Below, piece after piece: positions 1-9,882 of a DNA stretch of 64,000 nt (positions are counted from its first letter, which is position 1; each line of letters starts with the position of its first letter). The stretch is from Fictibacillus marinisediminis (GTDB lineage: Bacteria > Bacillota > Bacilli > Bacillales > Fictibacillaceae). The DNA is taken from the NCBI RefSeq assembly GCF_023149135.1, contig NZ_JAIWJX010000002.1, positions 2,852,001 through 2,916,000 of the forward strand. The letters are read 5' to 3'. The translations under genes were made by a program, and so were the position numbers. The notes beneath the pieces were generated by a model. The model did not search any database. It was given only the letters and a program-made list of their open reading frames with translations, and was not told the DNA's origin.

Positions 1-631
1 CTGCCAAAGTGTTCTTCTGGTACATTACCCGGCGATCACCAGCCGCTTCACCGAAATAAACAACACTGGATGGGCTCATAAAAATGATCACGTCCACCTT
101 CTCGGGAAGCTGGTGTATTGATACTTCTGCTTTCTTCGTCTCGTAAACGATGATCTCGGTTACTTGAGCAAGGTCATGTAGCGTATTTGCCACCGTCTGC
201 TTGGCAAGGCTGCCTTTTGGAACGAGTACTTTGGAACCCGGTTTCACTCTTTTCTTTAATTCTACCGCCAGTTCTTTCCCTTCATACTTCCCCGGCATCA
301 GATCAATAGAAATTCCTTTCTCCTCAAGCCTTCGAGCGGTTTTTGGGCCGACCGCCGCTATTTTCTGAGAAGTAATCGTCTTCCCAGTCTCCTGAAGCAT
401 TTGAAGAAAATAACGTACACCATTCGCACTCGTAAAGACCACCCAATCAAACTGCTCCAGCTGCTGAAGCACAGCTTCTTCTTCTGAATCCATGGTTGCT
501 TTTGCTATGTGCAGTACCGGAAAGCTGACAGCCTCTGCCCCTTCTTCTTCAAGCTTTGCAAGAAGACTTGCAGATTGATGAGCCGGCCTTGTGACGACAA
601 CCGTCTTTCCCGCTAAAGGCCGGGACTTCAT
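1..631 (-). CDS. hemD: Uroporphyrinogen-III synthase (3' end outside window)
   Basis: Cyclises hydroxymethylbilane to uroporphyrinogen III in cytosolic haem/sirohaem synthesis. About 210 codons are visible from an ATG at 631-629 that overlaps the hemC stop as ATGA; the C-terminus lies beyond base 1. The N-terminus reads [20 protein letters not shown], followed by a stretch with FTSANGV, the typical HemD substrate-site signature. Order hemA-hemX-hemC-hemD on one strand supports the call; hemB and hemL would be expected next. The assignment rests on family pattern and position. Confidence 0.9.
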   Translation of the reverse strand, partial: MKSRPLAGKTVVVTRPAHQSASLLAKLEEEGAEAVSFPVLHIAKATMDSEEEAVLQQLEQFDWVVFTSANGVRYFLQMLQETGKTITSQKIAAVGPKTARRLEEKGISIDLMPGKYEGKELAVELKKRVKPGSKVLVPKGSLAKQTVANTLHDLAQVTEIIVYETKKAEVSIHQLPEKVDVIIFMSPSSVVYFGEAAGDRRVMYQKNTLA

Positions 632-1560
632 ATTCCCAGGTCTTTCTTTACTTTCTCAAGGATCTCATGTGCACCTTTCTCCTGAAGCTTAACAGCTAGT
701 GTCACTCCGAGCATGTTGGGATCATCCGAGACAGCCTGCTCCTTGATTACTGTTTTGCCATCAGGAGTAGCAACAAGCCCAGCTAAGGAGATGTCCCCCT
801 CTTCTGTTCTTTCTGCGTAGGCCGCAATCGGCACCTGGCATCCGCCTTCCAGCGTGTGAAGGAATGCGCGTTCTGCCATCACCGTTTTGTACGTGTCTTC
901 ATCATTCAGATGCTGAAGAAGAGCTCTTAGCTCAGCATCGTCTTCCCGGCATTCAATAGACAGAGAGCCCTGTCCTACCGCAGGAAGGCTCAGTGACACT
1001 GGCAGGTATTCAGTCACCGTATCCGCTGACCATCCCATTCTTTCAAGACCTGCAGCCGCAAGAATGATAGCATCAAACTCACCAGATTTTAATTTACCAA
1101 GACGTGTATCGATGTTTCCTCTGATTGATTTAATTTCAAGATCCGGACGGACATGCAAAAGCTGTGCAGCCCGGCGGAGTGAGCTCGTACCGACAATCGA
1201 TCCTGCCGGAAGCTCTTCTAACGAGTTATATTTTTCTGAAATAAAGGCATCCCTTGGGTCAACACGTTTAGGTGTGCAGCCGATGATCAGCCCATCCGGC
1301 AGAACAGAGGGCATGTCCTTCATACTATGTACTGCCATATCAATCTCTTTATCAAGCATGGCCTGTTCAATTTCTTTCACAAACAGCCCTTTACCCCCTA
1401 CTTTTGAGAGAGTGACATCAAGGATCACATCTCCCTTGGTCACGATTTCCTTCACCTCGAACTCAAAAGGAAGGCCCAGCGCCTTCAATTGGTCAATGAA
1501 CCAGTTTGTTTGAGTGAGTGCCAGTTTGCTTCGTCTTGAACCTACTATTATTTTTCTCAT
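628..1560 (-). CDS. hemC: Porphobilinogen deaminase (hydroxymethylbilane synthase)
   Basis: Joins four porphobilinogen molecules into hydroxymethylbilane in the cytosol. The 310-residue length is normal for the family. The start [18 protein letters not shown] holds the GSRxSxLAxxQ signature, and TLEGGCQVP near residue 240 contains the cysteine that carries the dipyrromethane cofactor. VHSMKDMP and the GTSSLRR segment are substrate-binding motifs. It is followed by hemD with a 4-base overlap and preceded by hemX after 33 bases, so it is co-transcribed. Confidence 0.97.
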   Translation of the reverse strand: MRKIIVGSRRSKLALTQTNWFIDQLKALGLPFEFEVKEIVTKGDVILDVTLSKVGGKGLFVKEIEQAMLDKEIDMAVHSMKDMPSVLPDGLIIGCTPKRVDPRDAFISEKYNSLEELPAGSIVGTSSLRRAAQLLHVRPDLEIKSIRGNIDTRLGKLKSGEFDAIILAAAGLERMGWSADTVTEYLPVSLSLPAVGQGSLSIECREDDAELRALLQHLNDEDTYKTVMAERAFLHTLEGGCQVPIAAYAERTEEGDISLAGLVATPDGKTVIKEQAVSDDPNMLGVTLAVKLQEKGAHEILEKVKKDLGI

Positions 1561-1593
1561 CTATAAAACCTCCTAAAAGAGTGACCATATGCC

Positions 1594-2421
1594 TTATTGA
1601 TACCAAAAATGAAATTCAGTAAGGGTGGATGCCAGAAAATAATTGATCAGAACGATAAGAAAAGCTCCCGTGTTCCAGATCGCCAAGGTCTTTCCTTGAA
1701 GACCCTTCGCCACTTTTTGATATAAAAACACACTGTATACCGCGATGACGATAAAAGACGTAATGACTTTGGCGTCAAGCAGTGAAAAGCCCTGTATCTT
1801 TAAGAATGCCCAGATCACGCCTAGTATTAAACTTAAAAGCAGAATTGGAACACCTGTCATATTCAGTACAAAGGATAGCCTTTCAAGGGTAGACAGGCTT
1901 CCAAGACGCTGCAGCCTCTTGCTCCACTTTTTCTGCTTTAAGAGCCTGTGCTGAAGCAGATACATGATCGAAAAGATAAAAGAGAGGGTGAATGCACCAT
2001 AGGAAACGAAAGCCATCGTAATATGAATCACCAGCAGCTCCGAAATGAGACGGGTCGACATCTCATCACTCACCTGTTCTCCAGGAGCAAAAAGATTAAT
2101 AGACATAATCAAAAACCCGAGCACGTTCGTAAAGAATACTAAGAAATCGATCCTGAAAAAATAGTTCATGACCAAAGAGAAAGTCACTAAGATCCAGGCA
2201 TAAAAAAACAAGCCTTCAAAAGGCGTTAAAATAGGCGGACGGCCTACTTCTATCATTCTCTGGACAAAAAATACCGTCTGCAGCATCCAGACAATAGAAA
2301 GCAACCAGAAGGCCATTCGGTTAGCCTTCCGGTTGTTTTGTAAAAAGTCGATAAAATAACCTATGATGCTTAAAGCATACAAGATGATTGTTGTATCATA
2401 TATCCAATTTGCGTTCTGCAT
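1594..2421 (-). CDS. hemX: Membrane protein HemX (CcsA-like fold)
   Basis: A 275-residue polytopic membrane protein with about eight hydrophobic segments, matching B. subtilis HemX in length and position between hemA and hemC. HemX belongs to the cytochrome c assembly (CcsA/ResC-like) family; in B. subtilis it is reported to lower the level of glutamyl-tRNA reductase, the first enzyme of the pathway. The exact mechanism is not visible here. It lies 38 bases downstream of hemA in the same operon. Confidence 0.9.
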   Translation of the reverse strand: MQNANWIYDTTIILYALSIIGYFIDFLQNNRKANRMAFWLLSIVWMLQTVFFVQRMIEVGRPPILTPFEGLFFYAWILVTFSLVMNYFFRIDFLVFFTNVLGFLIMSINLFAPGEQVSDEMSTRLISELLVIHITMAFVSYGAFTLSFIFSIMYLLQHRLLKQKKWSKRLQRLGSLSTLERLSFVLNMTGVPILLLSLILGVIWAFLKIQGFSLLDAKVITSFIVIAVYSVFLYQKVAKGLQGKTLAIWNTGAFLIVLINYFLASTLTEFHFWYQ

Positions 2422-2459
2422 ATCAGAAACTCCTCTCTAGGAGCCCAGTGACATTCCCG

Positions 2460-3800
2460 TTACAGAGGCAATGAAGGGGATGTTTCACTTAACTTTGTTG
2501 ATTCCATTTCACTTTTTAGCTCTTGCCGTTTAACCTCTTCTTCAAGCGCGAAGATCTTTGTGAAAAATTCAAGCGCCTGATCCGCCCCAGGTTCTCCGGC
2601 TTGCTCTTTAATCCTTACAATTGGATCGCGCAGCAGCTGATTCACTATGCTTTTGGTATGCTTGCTCAACACTTTTTTCTCACGGTCCGTTAACTGAGGC
2701 ATTTTACGCTCAATGCTCTGCATTGTTTCTGCTTGAACAGCAAGCGCTTTTTCACGCAATGCAGTTATCACCGGCACAACTCCAAGCATGTTGACCCATG
2801 AATGGAAGCCGATAATTTCTTCTTCGATCATGATCTCGATCTTTTCAGCTTCTTTCTTTCGCTCAGCCAAATTGGCTTCTACGATGCCTTCCAGATCATC
2901 TATATCGTAAAGAAAAACGCTTTCCAGTTCGTCCAATGATGGATCCAAATCACGTGGAACGGCGATGTCCACCATGAACAAAGGACGGCCTTTTCTTTGC
3001 TTAAGTACAGATTGAACCATCTCTTTTGTAATAACGTAGGAATCCGATCCGGTTGACGTAATGACAATATCGGCATGTGCCAGCACAGATGTTAAATGCT
3101 CTATAGGGTGAGCCGTTCCTTCAAACCGCCCAGCCAGTTCTGACGCTTTTTCAAACGTTCGGTTGACGACATGGACACTGGCTACTCCATTGCTGTGAAG
3201 ATGCTTGGCAGTCAGTTCACCCATCTTGCCTGCACCCACGATTAAGATGTCTTTCTTTTCAAGCCCGCCAAAGATTTTCTTTGCAAGCTCAACAGCAGCA
3301 TAACTTACAGATACAGCATTTTCCCCAATTTCTGTTTCCGAGTGGGATCGTTTTGCAAGTGTTATTGCCTGTTTGAACAGATGGTTAAAGATTGTGCCTG
3401 TTGTTCCTTCCTGTTGTGCAAGAAGGAAGCTGTCACGAACCTGTCCGAGAATTTGCGTTTCTCCGAGAACCATAGAATCAAGACCCGCAGCTACTCTGAA
3501 AAGATGCTCGACAGCGATCTCTTCTTCACGGATAAACAAGAACGGATTCAATTCATTTGTATCAATAGAAAACCATTCTGCAAGGAAAGACTTCATGTAA
3601 TAGCGCCCTGTATGGATCTGATCCACCACGGCGTATACTTCTGTCCGGTTGCATGTTGAAACGATCGTACATTCCAATATGCTTTTCCTTTCCCGCAAAG
3701 CCCTCAAAGCCTGGTCCATCTCATTTGGATTGAATGCAACTTTTTCTCGAATCTCAACAGGTGCTGTCTTATAATTTAAACCGACAACAAGGATGTGCAT
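2460..3800 (-). CDS. hemA: Glutamyl-tRNA reductase
   Basis: Reduces Glu-tRNA(Glu) to glutamate-1-semialdehyde, the committed step of tetrapyrrole synthesis. I start at the ATG at 3800 ([20 protein letters not shown]), which has a strong AAGGGGGTGAG site just upstream; an upstream in-frame start would add 12 unlikely residues. The 446-residue protein has STCNRTE (catalytic Cys near residue 50), an NADPH-binding [13 protein letters not shown] segment, and a C-terminal helical dimerisation domain. It heads the hem operon, with a PerR-type operator over its promoter. Confidence 0.97.
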   Translation of the reverse strand: MHILVVGLNYKTAPVEIREKVAFNPNEMDQALRALRERKSILECTIVSTCNRTEVYAVVDQIHTGRYYMKSFLAEWFSIDTNELNPFLFIREEEIAVEHLFRVAAGLDSMVLGETQILGQVRDSFLLAQQEGTTGTIFNHLFKQAITLAKRSHSETEIGENAVSVSYAAVELAKKIFGGLEKKDILIVGAGKMGELTAKHLHSNGVASVHVVNRTFEKASELAGRFEGTAHPIEHLTSVLAHADIVITSTGSDSYVITKEMVQSVLKQRKGRPLFMVDIAVPRDLDPSLDELESVFLYDIDDLEGIVEANLAERKKEAEKIEIMIEEEIIGFHSWVNMLGVVPVITALREKALAVQAETMQSIERKMPQLTDREKKVLSKHTKSIVNQLLRDPIVRIKEQAGEPGADQALEFFTKIFALEEEVKRQELKSEMESTKLSETSPSLPL

Positions 3801-3845
3801 CCCACTCACCCCCTTTATCTCTATCGTAAATACCACAGTAAATAT

Positions 3846-3860
3846 CCATAATCATTATAA
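3846..3860 (-). promoter_or_regulatory. PerR-type operator overlapping the hemA -10
   Basis: The minus strand reads TTATAATGATTATGG, matching 13 of 15 bases of the PerR consensus TTATAATNATTATAA. The TATAAT inside it (3859-3854) is the best -10 for hemA; the -35 is weak (ATGATT). In B. subtilis the hemA operon is a known PerR target, so the site fits peroxide/metal control of haem synthesis. PerR binding itself is inferred. Confidence 0.65.
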
Positions 3861-3891
3861 CATGTACTATGAAATAATCATTTTAAAATTG

Positions 3892-3920
3892 TGAACAGAA
3901 TATGAATCGTATGCTATGAT
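3892..3920 (+). promoter_or_regulatory. Candidate sigma-A promoter reading toward the membrane protein gene
   Basis: TGAACA (3892-3897), a 17-base spacer and TATGAT (3915-3920) preceded by TG one base away (extended -10). It points toward the gene at 4320, which would give a leader of about 390 bases containing the dispersed repeat. The stretch 3921-4100 is AT-rich with nothing else recognisable. Activity is inferred. Confidence 0.4.
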
Positions 3921-4101
3921 AGGACAAGCGAAATAGTTCTTCCCTATTCTGTCCAAACCGTAATAAACTATAAAAAAATAGCGCTAATTTAAAAAAATTA
4001 TAATCTAATACCCATATAAAAATAACAAATTTCGACCCTTTTAGCAAAGGTTTGATTTACTCGTTTGGCTATTTTCGCAATCTTTGATGCTCTTAGGAGT
4101 G

Positions 4102-4229
4102 GTTGATTTCCGTTTCAGGTTGCTCGCTTTCCGCGGGGCGTGCGGTGAGCCTCTTGGCGCAGGCGCCTGCGGGAGTCTCACCTGTCACGCAAGTCCCGCA
4201 GGAGTCTCGCACCTTTCACTCCAATCAAC
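4102..4229. repeat. Dispersed imperfect-palindromic repeat, copy 1
   Basis: A 128-base GC-rich block bounded by GTTGATT (4102-4108) and its inverse AATCAAC (4223-4229). It recurs at 29097-29224 with the same length and nearly the same sequence. Shared internal blocks include GCTCGCTTTCCGCGGGGCGT, CGGTGAGCCTCTTGG, GGGAGTCTCACCTGTCACGC and CCCGCAGGAGTCTCGCACC. No frame is conserved as protein. Similar GC-rich intergenic blocks are, from memory, common in Bacillaceae genomes; the function is not known to me. Confidence 0.85.
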
Positions 4230-4319
4230 TTGTCAAGGAAGGAAGCTAGACATAAACCCTGCACCAAGCAACAATCTTTAAGATAAGAGCCATTCGTGTC
4301 AAATGATTTGGAGGTTATA

Positions 4320-4796
4320 ATGAAAGGTAAAGGAAATTTTTCAGGAATTGTATTGCTGGGAATCGGGCTATTTTTCTTAGCTCGGCAAATGAACGTTACA
4401 TATGTACTGCCTTATTTAACTTGGCCAACTTTTCTAATCATCATCGGCTTGGCCTTTCTTGTTCAAAGTGCAAGCGGGAAAGAGGGCCCAAGTGCTTTTT
4501 CTGCGATCCTGCTGCTTGGCTTAGGCATCCATTTTCACGCCATATCTCATATTGACGGCTGGCCCAAGGAGCCTGCCATGATCATCCTTATTATAGCTCT
4601 TGCCTTTTTATATATGTATAAGCAAACCAAAGAGGGCTTGCTGGCAGGCATTGTACTGCTTGCCATCTCAGGATGGAGCTTCTTCAACAAATCAGACACT
4701 CCCTCGATCAAAGAATGGTTTTCGTCCATTGAAGGATTTTGGCCGTTCATCCTGATCGGAGTCGGTGCTTATTTTATCTTTATCAAGAAAAAATAA
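4320..4796 (+). CDS. Small polytopic membrane protein, LiaF/YvqF-type transmembrane region
   Basis: A 158-residue protein starting at the ATG at 4320, chosen over an upstream GTG because GGAGG lies at 4310-4314. It consists of roughly five hydrophobic segments separated by short basic or acidic loops (IVLLGIGLFFLARQMN; WPTFLIIIGLAFLVQS; WPFILIGVGAYFIFIKKK), resembling the membrane domain found in LiaF/YvqF proteins (DUF5668-like). No catalytic motif is visible. It occupies the position of B. subtilis ysxD, but I cannot show homology. Convergent with engB, with a shared terminator. Confidence 0.7.
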   Translation: MKGKGNFSGIVLLGIGLFFLARQMNVTYVLPYLTWPTFLIIIGLAFLVQSASGKEGPSAFSAILLLGLGIHFHAISHIDGWPKEPAMIILIIALAFLYMYKQTKEGLLAGIVLLAISGWSFFNKSDTPSIKEWFSSIEGFWPFILIGVGAYFIFIKKK

Positions 4797-4826
4797 ACCA
4801 GAGCAGATGCTCTGGTTTATTTTTTT
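4793..4826. terminator. Bidirectional terminator between the membrane protein gene and engB
   Basis: A 12-bp perfect stem (4793-4804 with 4809-4820, loop AGAT) followed by T8 on the plus strand. It overlaps the last codons of both convergent genes. Confidence 0.85.
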
Positions 4827-5407
4827 TGTGTGTATCCAAGGATGGTGCTCCATGCAGCATCCTTCCCATAGCCCGTTTCAGAAGAAAAAAGAATCAGCGG
4901 ATCGTCTGGTTTCTTTTTCAATGTGTCACGGACGACTTTTAAATGTTTTTCCCATTTTCCTTTTGGAATCTTGTCACACTTGGTGGCGACAACGATGACA
5001 GGGATGTCATGATATTTCAGCCAATCATACATCATCACATCGTCTTTAGACGGTGCATGGCGTACATCAACGAGCTGGACAACAGCTTTCAGCTGTGGCC
5101 TTTCCATGATATAACGTTCAATCATCCTGCCCCAGGCTTCTCTCTCGCTCTTTGAAACTTTAGCAAATCCGTATCCCGGAACATCCACGAAATAGAGCTG
5201 CTCATTGATGATGTAGAAATTAAGAGTTTGCGTTTTACCTGGCCGTGATGATGTTCTGGCCAGGTTTTTGCGCGCAATCATTTTATTAATAAATGAAGAC
5301 TTCCCAACGTTGGAACGGCCGGCGAGGCCGATTTCCGGTAGCTGGTCTTCAGGGTACTGCTCAGGCTTTACAGCCGAAATGACGATATCTGCTTTTGTTA
5401 CTTTCAT
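4817..5407 (-). CDS. engB: Ribosome biogenesis GTPase EngB (YsxC/YihA)
   Basis: An essential small GTPase required for late assembly of the 50S subunit in B. subtilis. The 196-residue protein shows all G motifs: GRSNVGKSS (G1, near residue 30), DVPGYGF (G3) and ATKCDKI (G4). The ATG at 5407 overlaps the lonA stop by four bases, so the two are translationally linked. It ends inside the shared terminator. Confidence 0.97.
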   Translation of the reverse strand: MKVTKADIVISAVKPEQYPEDQLPEIGLAGRSNVGKSSFINKMIARKNLARTSSRPGKTQTLNFYIINEQLYFVDVPGYGFAKVSKSEREAWGRMIERYIMERPQLKAVVQLVDVRHAPSKDDVMMYDWLKYHDIPVIVVATKCDKIPKGKWEKHLKVVRDTLKKKPDDPLILFSSETGYGKDAAWSTILGYTQKK

Positions 5408-7728
5408 TTACTATCTCCCACTAACGCATGTTTTAACACTTCATCCAGATGAGATACCGGTATAAACGCAAGACTGCTGCGGACACTTTCCGGGATATCA
5501 TCTATGTCTTTTTCATTTTCTTTAGGCATGATAACAGTTTGGATTCCTGCACGATGGGCGCTCAATGATTTTTCTTTTAAGCCGCCGATCGGCAGAACAC
5601 GGCCGCGAAGTGTGATTTCACCCGTCATGCCTACATCCTTGCGAACAGGCTTTCCTGAAAGTGCGGATACCAATGCCGTTGCGATGGTAATACCTGCAGA
5701 AGGGCCGTCCTTAGGTGTAGCTCCCTCCGGAACGTGAATATGAATATCCGTCTTTTCATAAAAGTCCGGATCAATTTCGAACTCCTCTGCTCTGGAACGA
5801 ACATAGCTCAGCGCCGCCTGGGCGGATTCCTTCATTACGTCTCCGAGCTTACCGGTAAGAATCAATTTCCCTTTTCCAGGCGTAAGAGCGACTTCAATAG
5901 ACAGCGTATCGCCGCCTGCGGTTGTATACGCCAAGCCTGTAGCTGCTCCTACCTGATCTTCCATCTCAGCCTGGCCATAACGGAAGCGCGGTTTTCCAAT
6001 ATAGCTCTCGAGGTTTCTGTCAGTGATGGTAACCCTTTTCTTCTCTCCTGACACAATCTGTTTGGCTGCTTTTCTGCATAAGCCTGCAATCTGGCGCTCC
6101 ATGCTCCTGACGCCTGCTTCTCTCGTATAGTTTCGAACGAGTTTAAGAATAGCATCTTCTTTCAGCTGAAACTGCGATTTTGTCAAGCCGTGCTCTTTCA
6201 ATTGTTTTGGAATAAGGTGATTTTTAGCGATATGAACTTTTTCCACTTCTGTATACCCTGCGATTGAAATGATCTCCATACGGTCAAGCAGCGGGCCAGG
6301 GATGGTCGCCAAGCTGTTCGCTGTTGTAATGAACATAACCTTGGAAAGATCATAAGGTTCTTCGATGAAATGGTCGCTGAACGAATTATTTTGTTCCGGA
6401 TCCAGCACTTCCAATAGGGCAGAGGATGGATCGCCTCTGAAGTCATTGGACATTTTATCGATCTCATCAAGAAGGAACACTGGATTGATCGTACCTGCCT
6501 TCTTCATTCCCTGAATGAGACGGCCAGGCATCGCACCGACATATGTTCTGCGATGGCCTCGTATTTCCGCTTCATCCCGCACTCCTCCAAGGGAAATGCG
6601 GACAAAATTTCTTCCGATTGCTTTTCCAATGGAACGGGCGAGCGACGTTTTACCGACACCAGGCGGTCCGACAAGACAAAGGATGGGCCCTTTCAATGAA
6701 TTGGTTAACTGCTGAACAGCCAAATACTCCAGCACACGCTCTTTTACTTTTTCAAGTCCGTAATGATCTTCGTTTAAGATCTTCTCTGTACGGATGATGT
6801 CCAGCTGATCTTTCGTTTCTTTTGTCCAAGGCAAATTGATCAGCCAGTCGATATAGTTTCGAATGACCGAGCTCTCAGCAGAAGACCCTGGCATTTTTTC
6901 ATAGCGGTCCAATTCTTTAAGTGCGATCTCCTGCACATTTTCAGGCATATCCGATTTTTCAATTCTTTCTTTGAGCGAGGAGATTTCGCCTGTTTTGCCC
7001 TCTTTATCTCCAAGTTCTTTCTGAATGGCTTTCATCTGTTCACGGAGGTAATATTCCTTCTGTGTCTTTTCCATCGCCTTTTTGACGCGCTGGCCGATCT
7101 TCTTCTCCAACCCTAATACTTCTTTTTCATTGTTCAGGATGGAAATAAGATGATTCAATCGTTCCTTTACGTCAACAATTTCAAGAATATGCTGTTTTTC
7201 TTTAATTTTTAACGATAGATGGGAAGAAATCACATCTGCCAATCGTCCCGGTTCTTCGATATCTTGCACAGAAGCCAACGTTTCAGGTGTTACCTTTTTG
7301 GAAAGGTTTATGTACTGCTCAAATTGCTGAAGAGCCGTTCTCATAAGGGCCTGGATTTCCAAGTCCTTTTCGCCCTGGTCTTCTATCAGTTCTACTTCTA
7401 CCTCCAAGTATTCCACACGGTCAATGAACTGCTTTATTTTTCCGCGCTTAATACCTTCAACGAGCACACGGATCGTGCCGTTCGGGAGCTTTAGCATCTG
7501 ATTTACTTTTGAAAGGGTTCCGATTTCATATATTTGTTCGCCGCTCGGATCTTCTACAGCTACTTCCTTTTGTGTTGAAAGGAAAATATGCTGATCATCA
7601 AGCATGACTTGCTCCAATGCCTGTACGGATTTTTCCCTTCCTACATCAAGGTGAAGCACCATGGTGGGATACACCAGCAGGCCGCGAAGAGGAAGGAGGG
7701 GAAGGATGCGGGTAGTTTGTTCGTCCAT
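5404..7728 (-). CDS. lonA: ATP-dependent protease LonA
   Basis: A cytosolic AAA+ serine protease degrading misfolded and regulatory proteins. The 774-residue protein has the N-terminal substrate-binding region, a central coiled coil, Walker [10 protein letters not shown], Walker [10 protein letters not shown], and a C-terminal protease domain with PKDGPSAGI (Ser about 677) and the paired lysine about 43 residues later (GGLKEK). GGAGGTGTG precedes the ATG. The 241 bases upstream, to the end of lonB, hold its leader; I could not assign its promoter or a CIRCE element. Confidence 0.98.
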   Translation of the reverse strand: MDEQTTRILPLLPLRGLLVYPTMVLHLDVGREKSVQALEQVMLDDQHIFLSTQKEVAVEDPSGEQIYEIGTLSKVNQMLKLPNGTIRVLVEGIKRGKIKQFIDRVEYLEVEVELIEDQGEKDLEIQALMRTALQQFEQYINLSKKVTPETLASVQDIEEPGRLADVISSHLSLKIKEKQHILEIVDVKERLNHLISILNNEKEVLGLEKKIGQRVKKAMEKTQKEYYLREQMKAIQKELGDKEGKTGEISSLKERIEKSDMPENVQEIALKELDRYEKMPGSSAESSVIRNYIDWLINLPWTKETKDQLDIIRTEKILNEDHYGLEKVKERVLEYLAVQQLTNSLKGPILCLVGPPGVGKTSLARSIGKAIGRNFVRISLGGVRDEAEIRGHRRTYVGAMPGRLIQGMKKAGTINPVFLLDEIDKMSNDFRGDPSSALLEVLDPEQNNSFSDHFIEEPYDLSKVMFITTANSLATIPGPLLDRMEIISIAGYTEVEKVHIAKNHLIPKQLKEHGLTKSQFQLKEDAILKLVRNYTREAGVRSMERQIAGLCRKAAKQIVSGEKKRVTITDRNLESYIGKPRFRYGQAEMEDQVGAATGLAYTTAGGDTLSIEVALTPGKGKLILTGKLGDVMKESAQAALSYVRSRAEEFEIDPDFYEKTDIHIHVPEGATPKDGPSAGITIATALVSALSGKPVRKDVGMTGEITLRGRVLPIGGLKEKSLSAHRAGIQTVIMPKENEKDIDDIPESVRSSLAFIPVSHLDEVLKHALVGDSK

Positions 7729-7962
7729 TTAACACACCTCCGAATACTGCTTAATGTATTGAATGATTTCAAATTCATGCAGCCTATTTTTAGAATAATG
7801 GCATTTTCAGCTTCACAGCAGTATTGAGTTCGCCTCATAGAGCTTAACATACAATTACAATGCCATAAAACAATGAAGAAATTTCTTCAGTCTTTGTACA
7901 ATTCTACCTATAAAGAGCCATTTTGTCTAATTGGAGCTCGTTTTCATACTCGAAAGGAAAGC

Positions 7963-7989
7963 CCCCTCTTTAGACAGATTTCGGAGGGG
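7963..7989 (-). terminator. Possible weak terminator at the end of lonB
   Basis: CCCCTC (7963-7968) pairs with GAGGGG (7984-7989), and on the minus strand it is followed by a broken pyrimidine tract (CTTTCCTTTC). It covers the lonB stop codon. The short stem and poor T-run make it uncertain; read-through into lonA is possible. Confidence 0.35.
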
Positions 7990-9643
7990 ACTGTAAAAAG
8001 CCTGAAGCAGGGATGGCCTGCTGATTACCTTTATCCATTTCAGGAAAGGCGAGTTGAAACACCTGAGATAATTTTGTCACTGGAATGATCTCTATGCCAG
8101 TGATCTCCCGAAGTATAGCCTGATCGTTATCCTTTGGAATGATGACCTTCTTGACTCCCGCAAGTTTAGCCGCTAATACTTTGGCCATCACGCCTCCGAC
8201 CGGCTTCACTTTTCCATGTACGCTTAATTCACCGGTCATAGCCAGCTCATTATCAATCTCCACATTGTGGATCGCTGAATAAATTGAAGTCGCGATCGCG
8301 ATCCCTGCTGACGGCCCATCGACCGGCCCGCCGCCTGGAAAATTGACATGAATATCATACAGCGCAGAATCTACTCCCATATTTCGAAGGACGGTCAGCA
8401 CATTTTCGACCGATCCTTTTGCCAGGCTTTTTCTTCTGATCGATTTTGTATTATTGCCGATCGATTCTTCTTCCACTATACCTGTTATCGTAATCGTACC
8501 CTGTTTTTTCGCCGGTAAAACGGTGACTTCAATCTCCAGCAATGACCCGCTGTTAGGGCCGTAGACTGCAAGTCCGTTTACTAGCCCCACCTTTGGTTCT
8601 TCAGAGATCTTATTCTCTGGACGCGGAGTCATCTGACTTGAATGGATGACCCATTCCAAATCCGCTTTTTTGATGAAATTTCGGTCTTCTGTAATCGCCA
8701 GCCCTGCTGCGATCTGCATCATGTTTACGGCTTCACGGCCATTTTTAGCATACTTGGAAAGCAGTTCGACCGAATCTTCTTCAACATTCATGTTTACTTT
8801 ATCTGCTGCTTTCATAGCGATCTGCTGAATTTCCGGAGACTGAAGCTCTCTAAAGAAGACTTCCAGACAACGTGAACGGATAGCAGGCGGAATTTCATCA
8901 GGCGTCCGTGTGGTTGCCCCAATCAGTCTAAAATCAGCAGGAAGGCCATTTTGAAAAATATCATGGATGTGTGAAGGTATGTTTGTATTTTCTTCGTTAT
9001 AATATGCGCTCTCTAAAAATACTTTTCGGTCTTCTAGTACTTTGAGCAATTTATTCATCTGAATCGGGTGAAGTTCTCCAATTTCATCGATAAAAAGGAC
9101 GCCGCCGTGAGCGTTTGTTACCGCTCCTTGTTTTGGCTGTGGAATTCCGGCCTGCCCCATCGCCCCCGCTCCCTGATAGATTGGGTCATGAACGGAACCG
9201 ATCAAAGGATCTGCAATCCCACGCTCGTCAAATCTGGCTGTCGTTGCATCCAATTCAACGAACACCGAAGTGGGACGGAATGGCGACTTCTTATTCCGCT
9301 TCGCTTCTTCCAGTACAAGACGTGCTGCAGCGGTTTTTCCGACGCCTGGAGGTCCATAAACAATCACATGCTGTGGATTAGGTCCGCAAAGCGCAGCATG
9401 CAGAGCCTTGATACCATCCTTCTGGCCAACGATATCAGCAAACTTCCCCGGTCTTACTCGTTCAGACAGCGGTTCAGTCAATGAGATCGACCGCATCTTC
9501 CGCAATTGGTCCATTTCCTTCTTTGATTCTTTATCAATACTCACTTTTTGAGTGCGCTGGCTCTTCAACAGGTTCCAAAAGTAAAGTCCAATTACAATTC
9601 CAAAAAACAGCTGAATGAGTAAAGCGATTCCAGTCCAGTTCAT
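7970..9643 (-). CDS. lonB: Membrane-anchored Lon-like protease LonB
   Basis: A 557-residue AAA+ protease. Residues 1-25 form a hydrophobic anchor (IALLIQLFFGIVIGLYFW), followed by Walker [24 protein letters not shown], and a protease domain with GGPVDGPSAGI and a downstream lysine. It lacks the long N-terminal Lon domain. In B. subtilis LonB is made in the forespore under sigma F; a matching promoter is visible upstream. It lies between lonA and clpX, as in B. subtilis. Confidence 0.95.
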   Translation of the reverse strand: MNWTGIALLIQLFFGIVIGLYFWNLLKSQRTQKVSIDKESKKEMDQLRKMRSISLTEPLSERVRPGKFADIVGQKDGIKALHAALCGPNPQHVIVYGPPGVGKTAAARLVLEEAKRNKKSPFRPTSVFVELDATTARFDERGIADPLIGSVHDPIYQGAGAMGQAGIPQPKQGAVTNAHGGVLFIDEIGELHPIQMNKLLKVLEDRKVFLESAYYNEENTNIPSHIHDIFQNGLPADFRLIGATTRTPDEIPPAIRSRCLEVFFRELQSPEIQQIAMKAADKVNMNVEEDSVELLSKYAKNGREAVNMMQIAAGLAITEDRNFIKKADLEWVIHSSQMTPRPENKISEEPKVGLVNGLAVYGPNSGSLLEIEVTVLPAKKQGTITITGIVEEESIGNNTKSIRRKSLAKGSVENVLTVLRNMGVDSALYDIHVNFPGGGPVDGPSAGIAIATSIYSAIHNVEIDNELAMTGELSVHGKVKPVGGVMAKVLAAKLAGVKKVIIPKDNDQAILREITGIEIIPVTKLSQVFQLAFPEMDKGNQQAIPASGFLQSPPKSV

Positions 9644-9672
9644 TTCTTCCTCCCGAATTTTTTTTATGCTCC

Positions 9673-9702
9673 TAGTATCTCCGAGTGGGTACCGGACTAA
9701 AC
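9673..9702 (-). promoter_or_regulatory. Candidate sigma-F promoter of lonB
   Basis: On the minus strand, GTTTA (9702-9698), a 15-base spacer and GGAGATACTA (9682-9673). This fits the sigma-F pattern GYWTA-N15-GGNNANANTR, about 30 bases ahead of the lonB start. B. subtilis lonB is sigma-F dependent, which supports the reading. Confidence 0.6.
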
Positions 9703-9843
9703 AGAGAAAATGGAAAAGCTGAGGAGGTTATGCTTTAGAATCGCTCAAGTTTTCATAGATTAAAAACAATGCCTTTGTAAGTCAATGGTGCAGTAAAAAC
9801 TTGAGTGTCTCTTTCAGCTCAGTATGGCTTTAATAAACCCAAA

Positions 9844-9875
9844 ACAAAAAAACCAGCCCCTAAAGGCTGGTTTTA
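9844..9875 (-). terminator. clpX terminator
   Basis: The stem AAAACCAGCC/GGCTGGTTTT (9849-9858 with 9865-9874) is followed on the minus strand by a T-run, immediately after the clpX stop. Confidence 0.88.
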
Positions 9876-9882
9876 ATTCTTC

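Noticed and set aside
4084..4281. 65-codon open frame on the plus strand
   Set aside because: It is the dispersed repeat read as protein; copy 2 does not keep the frame.
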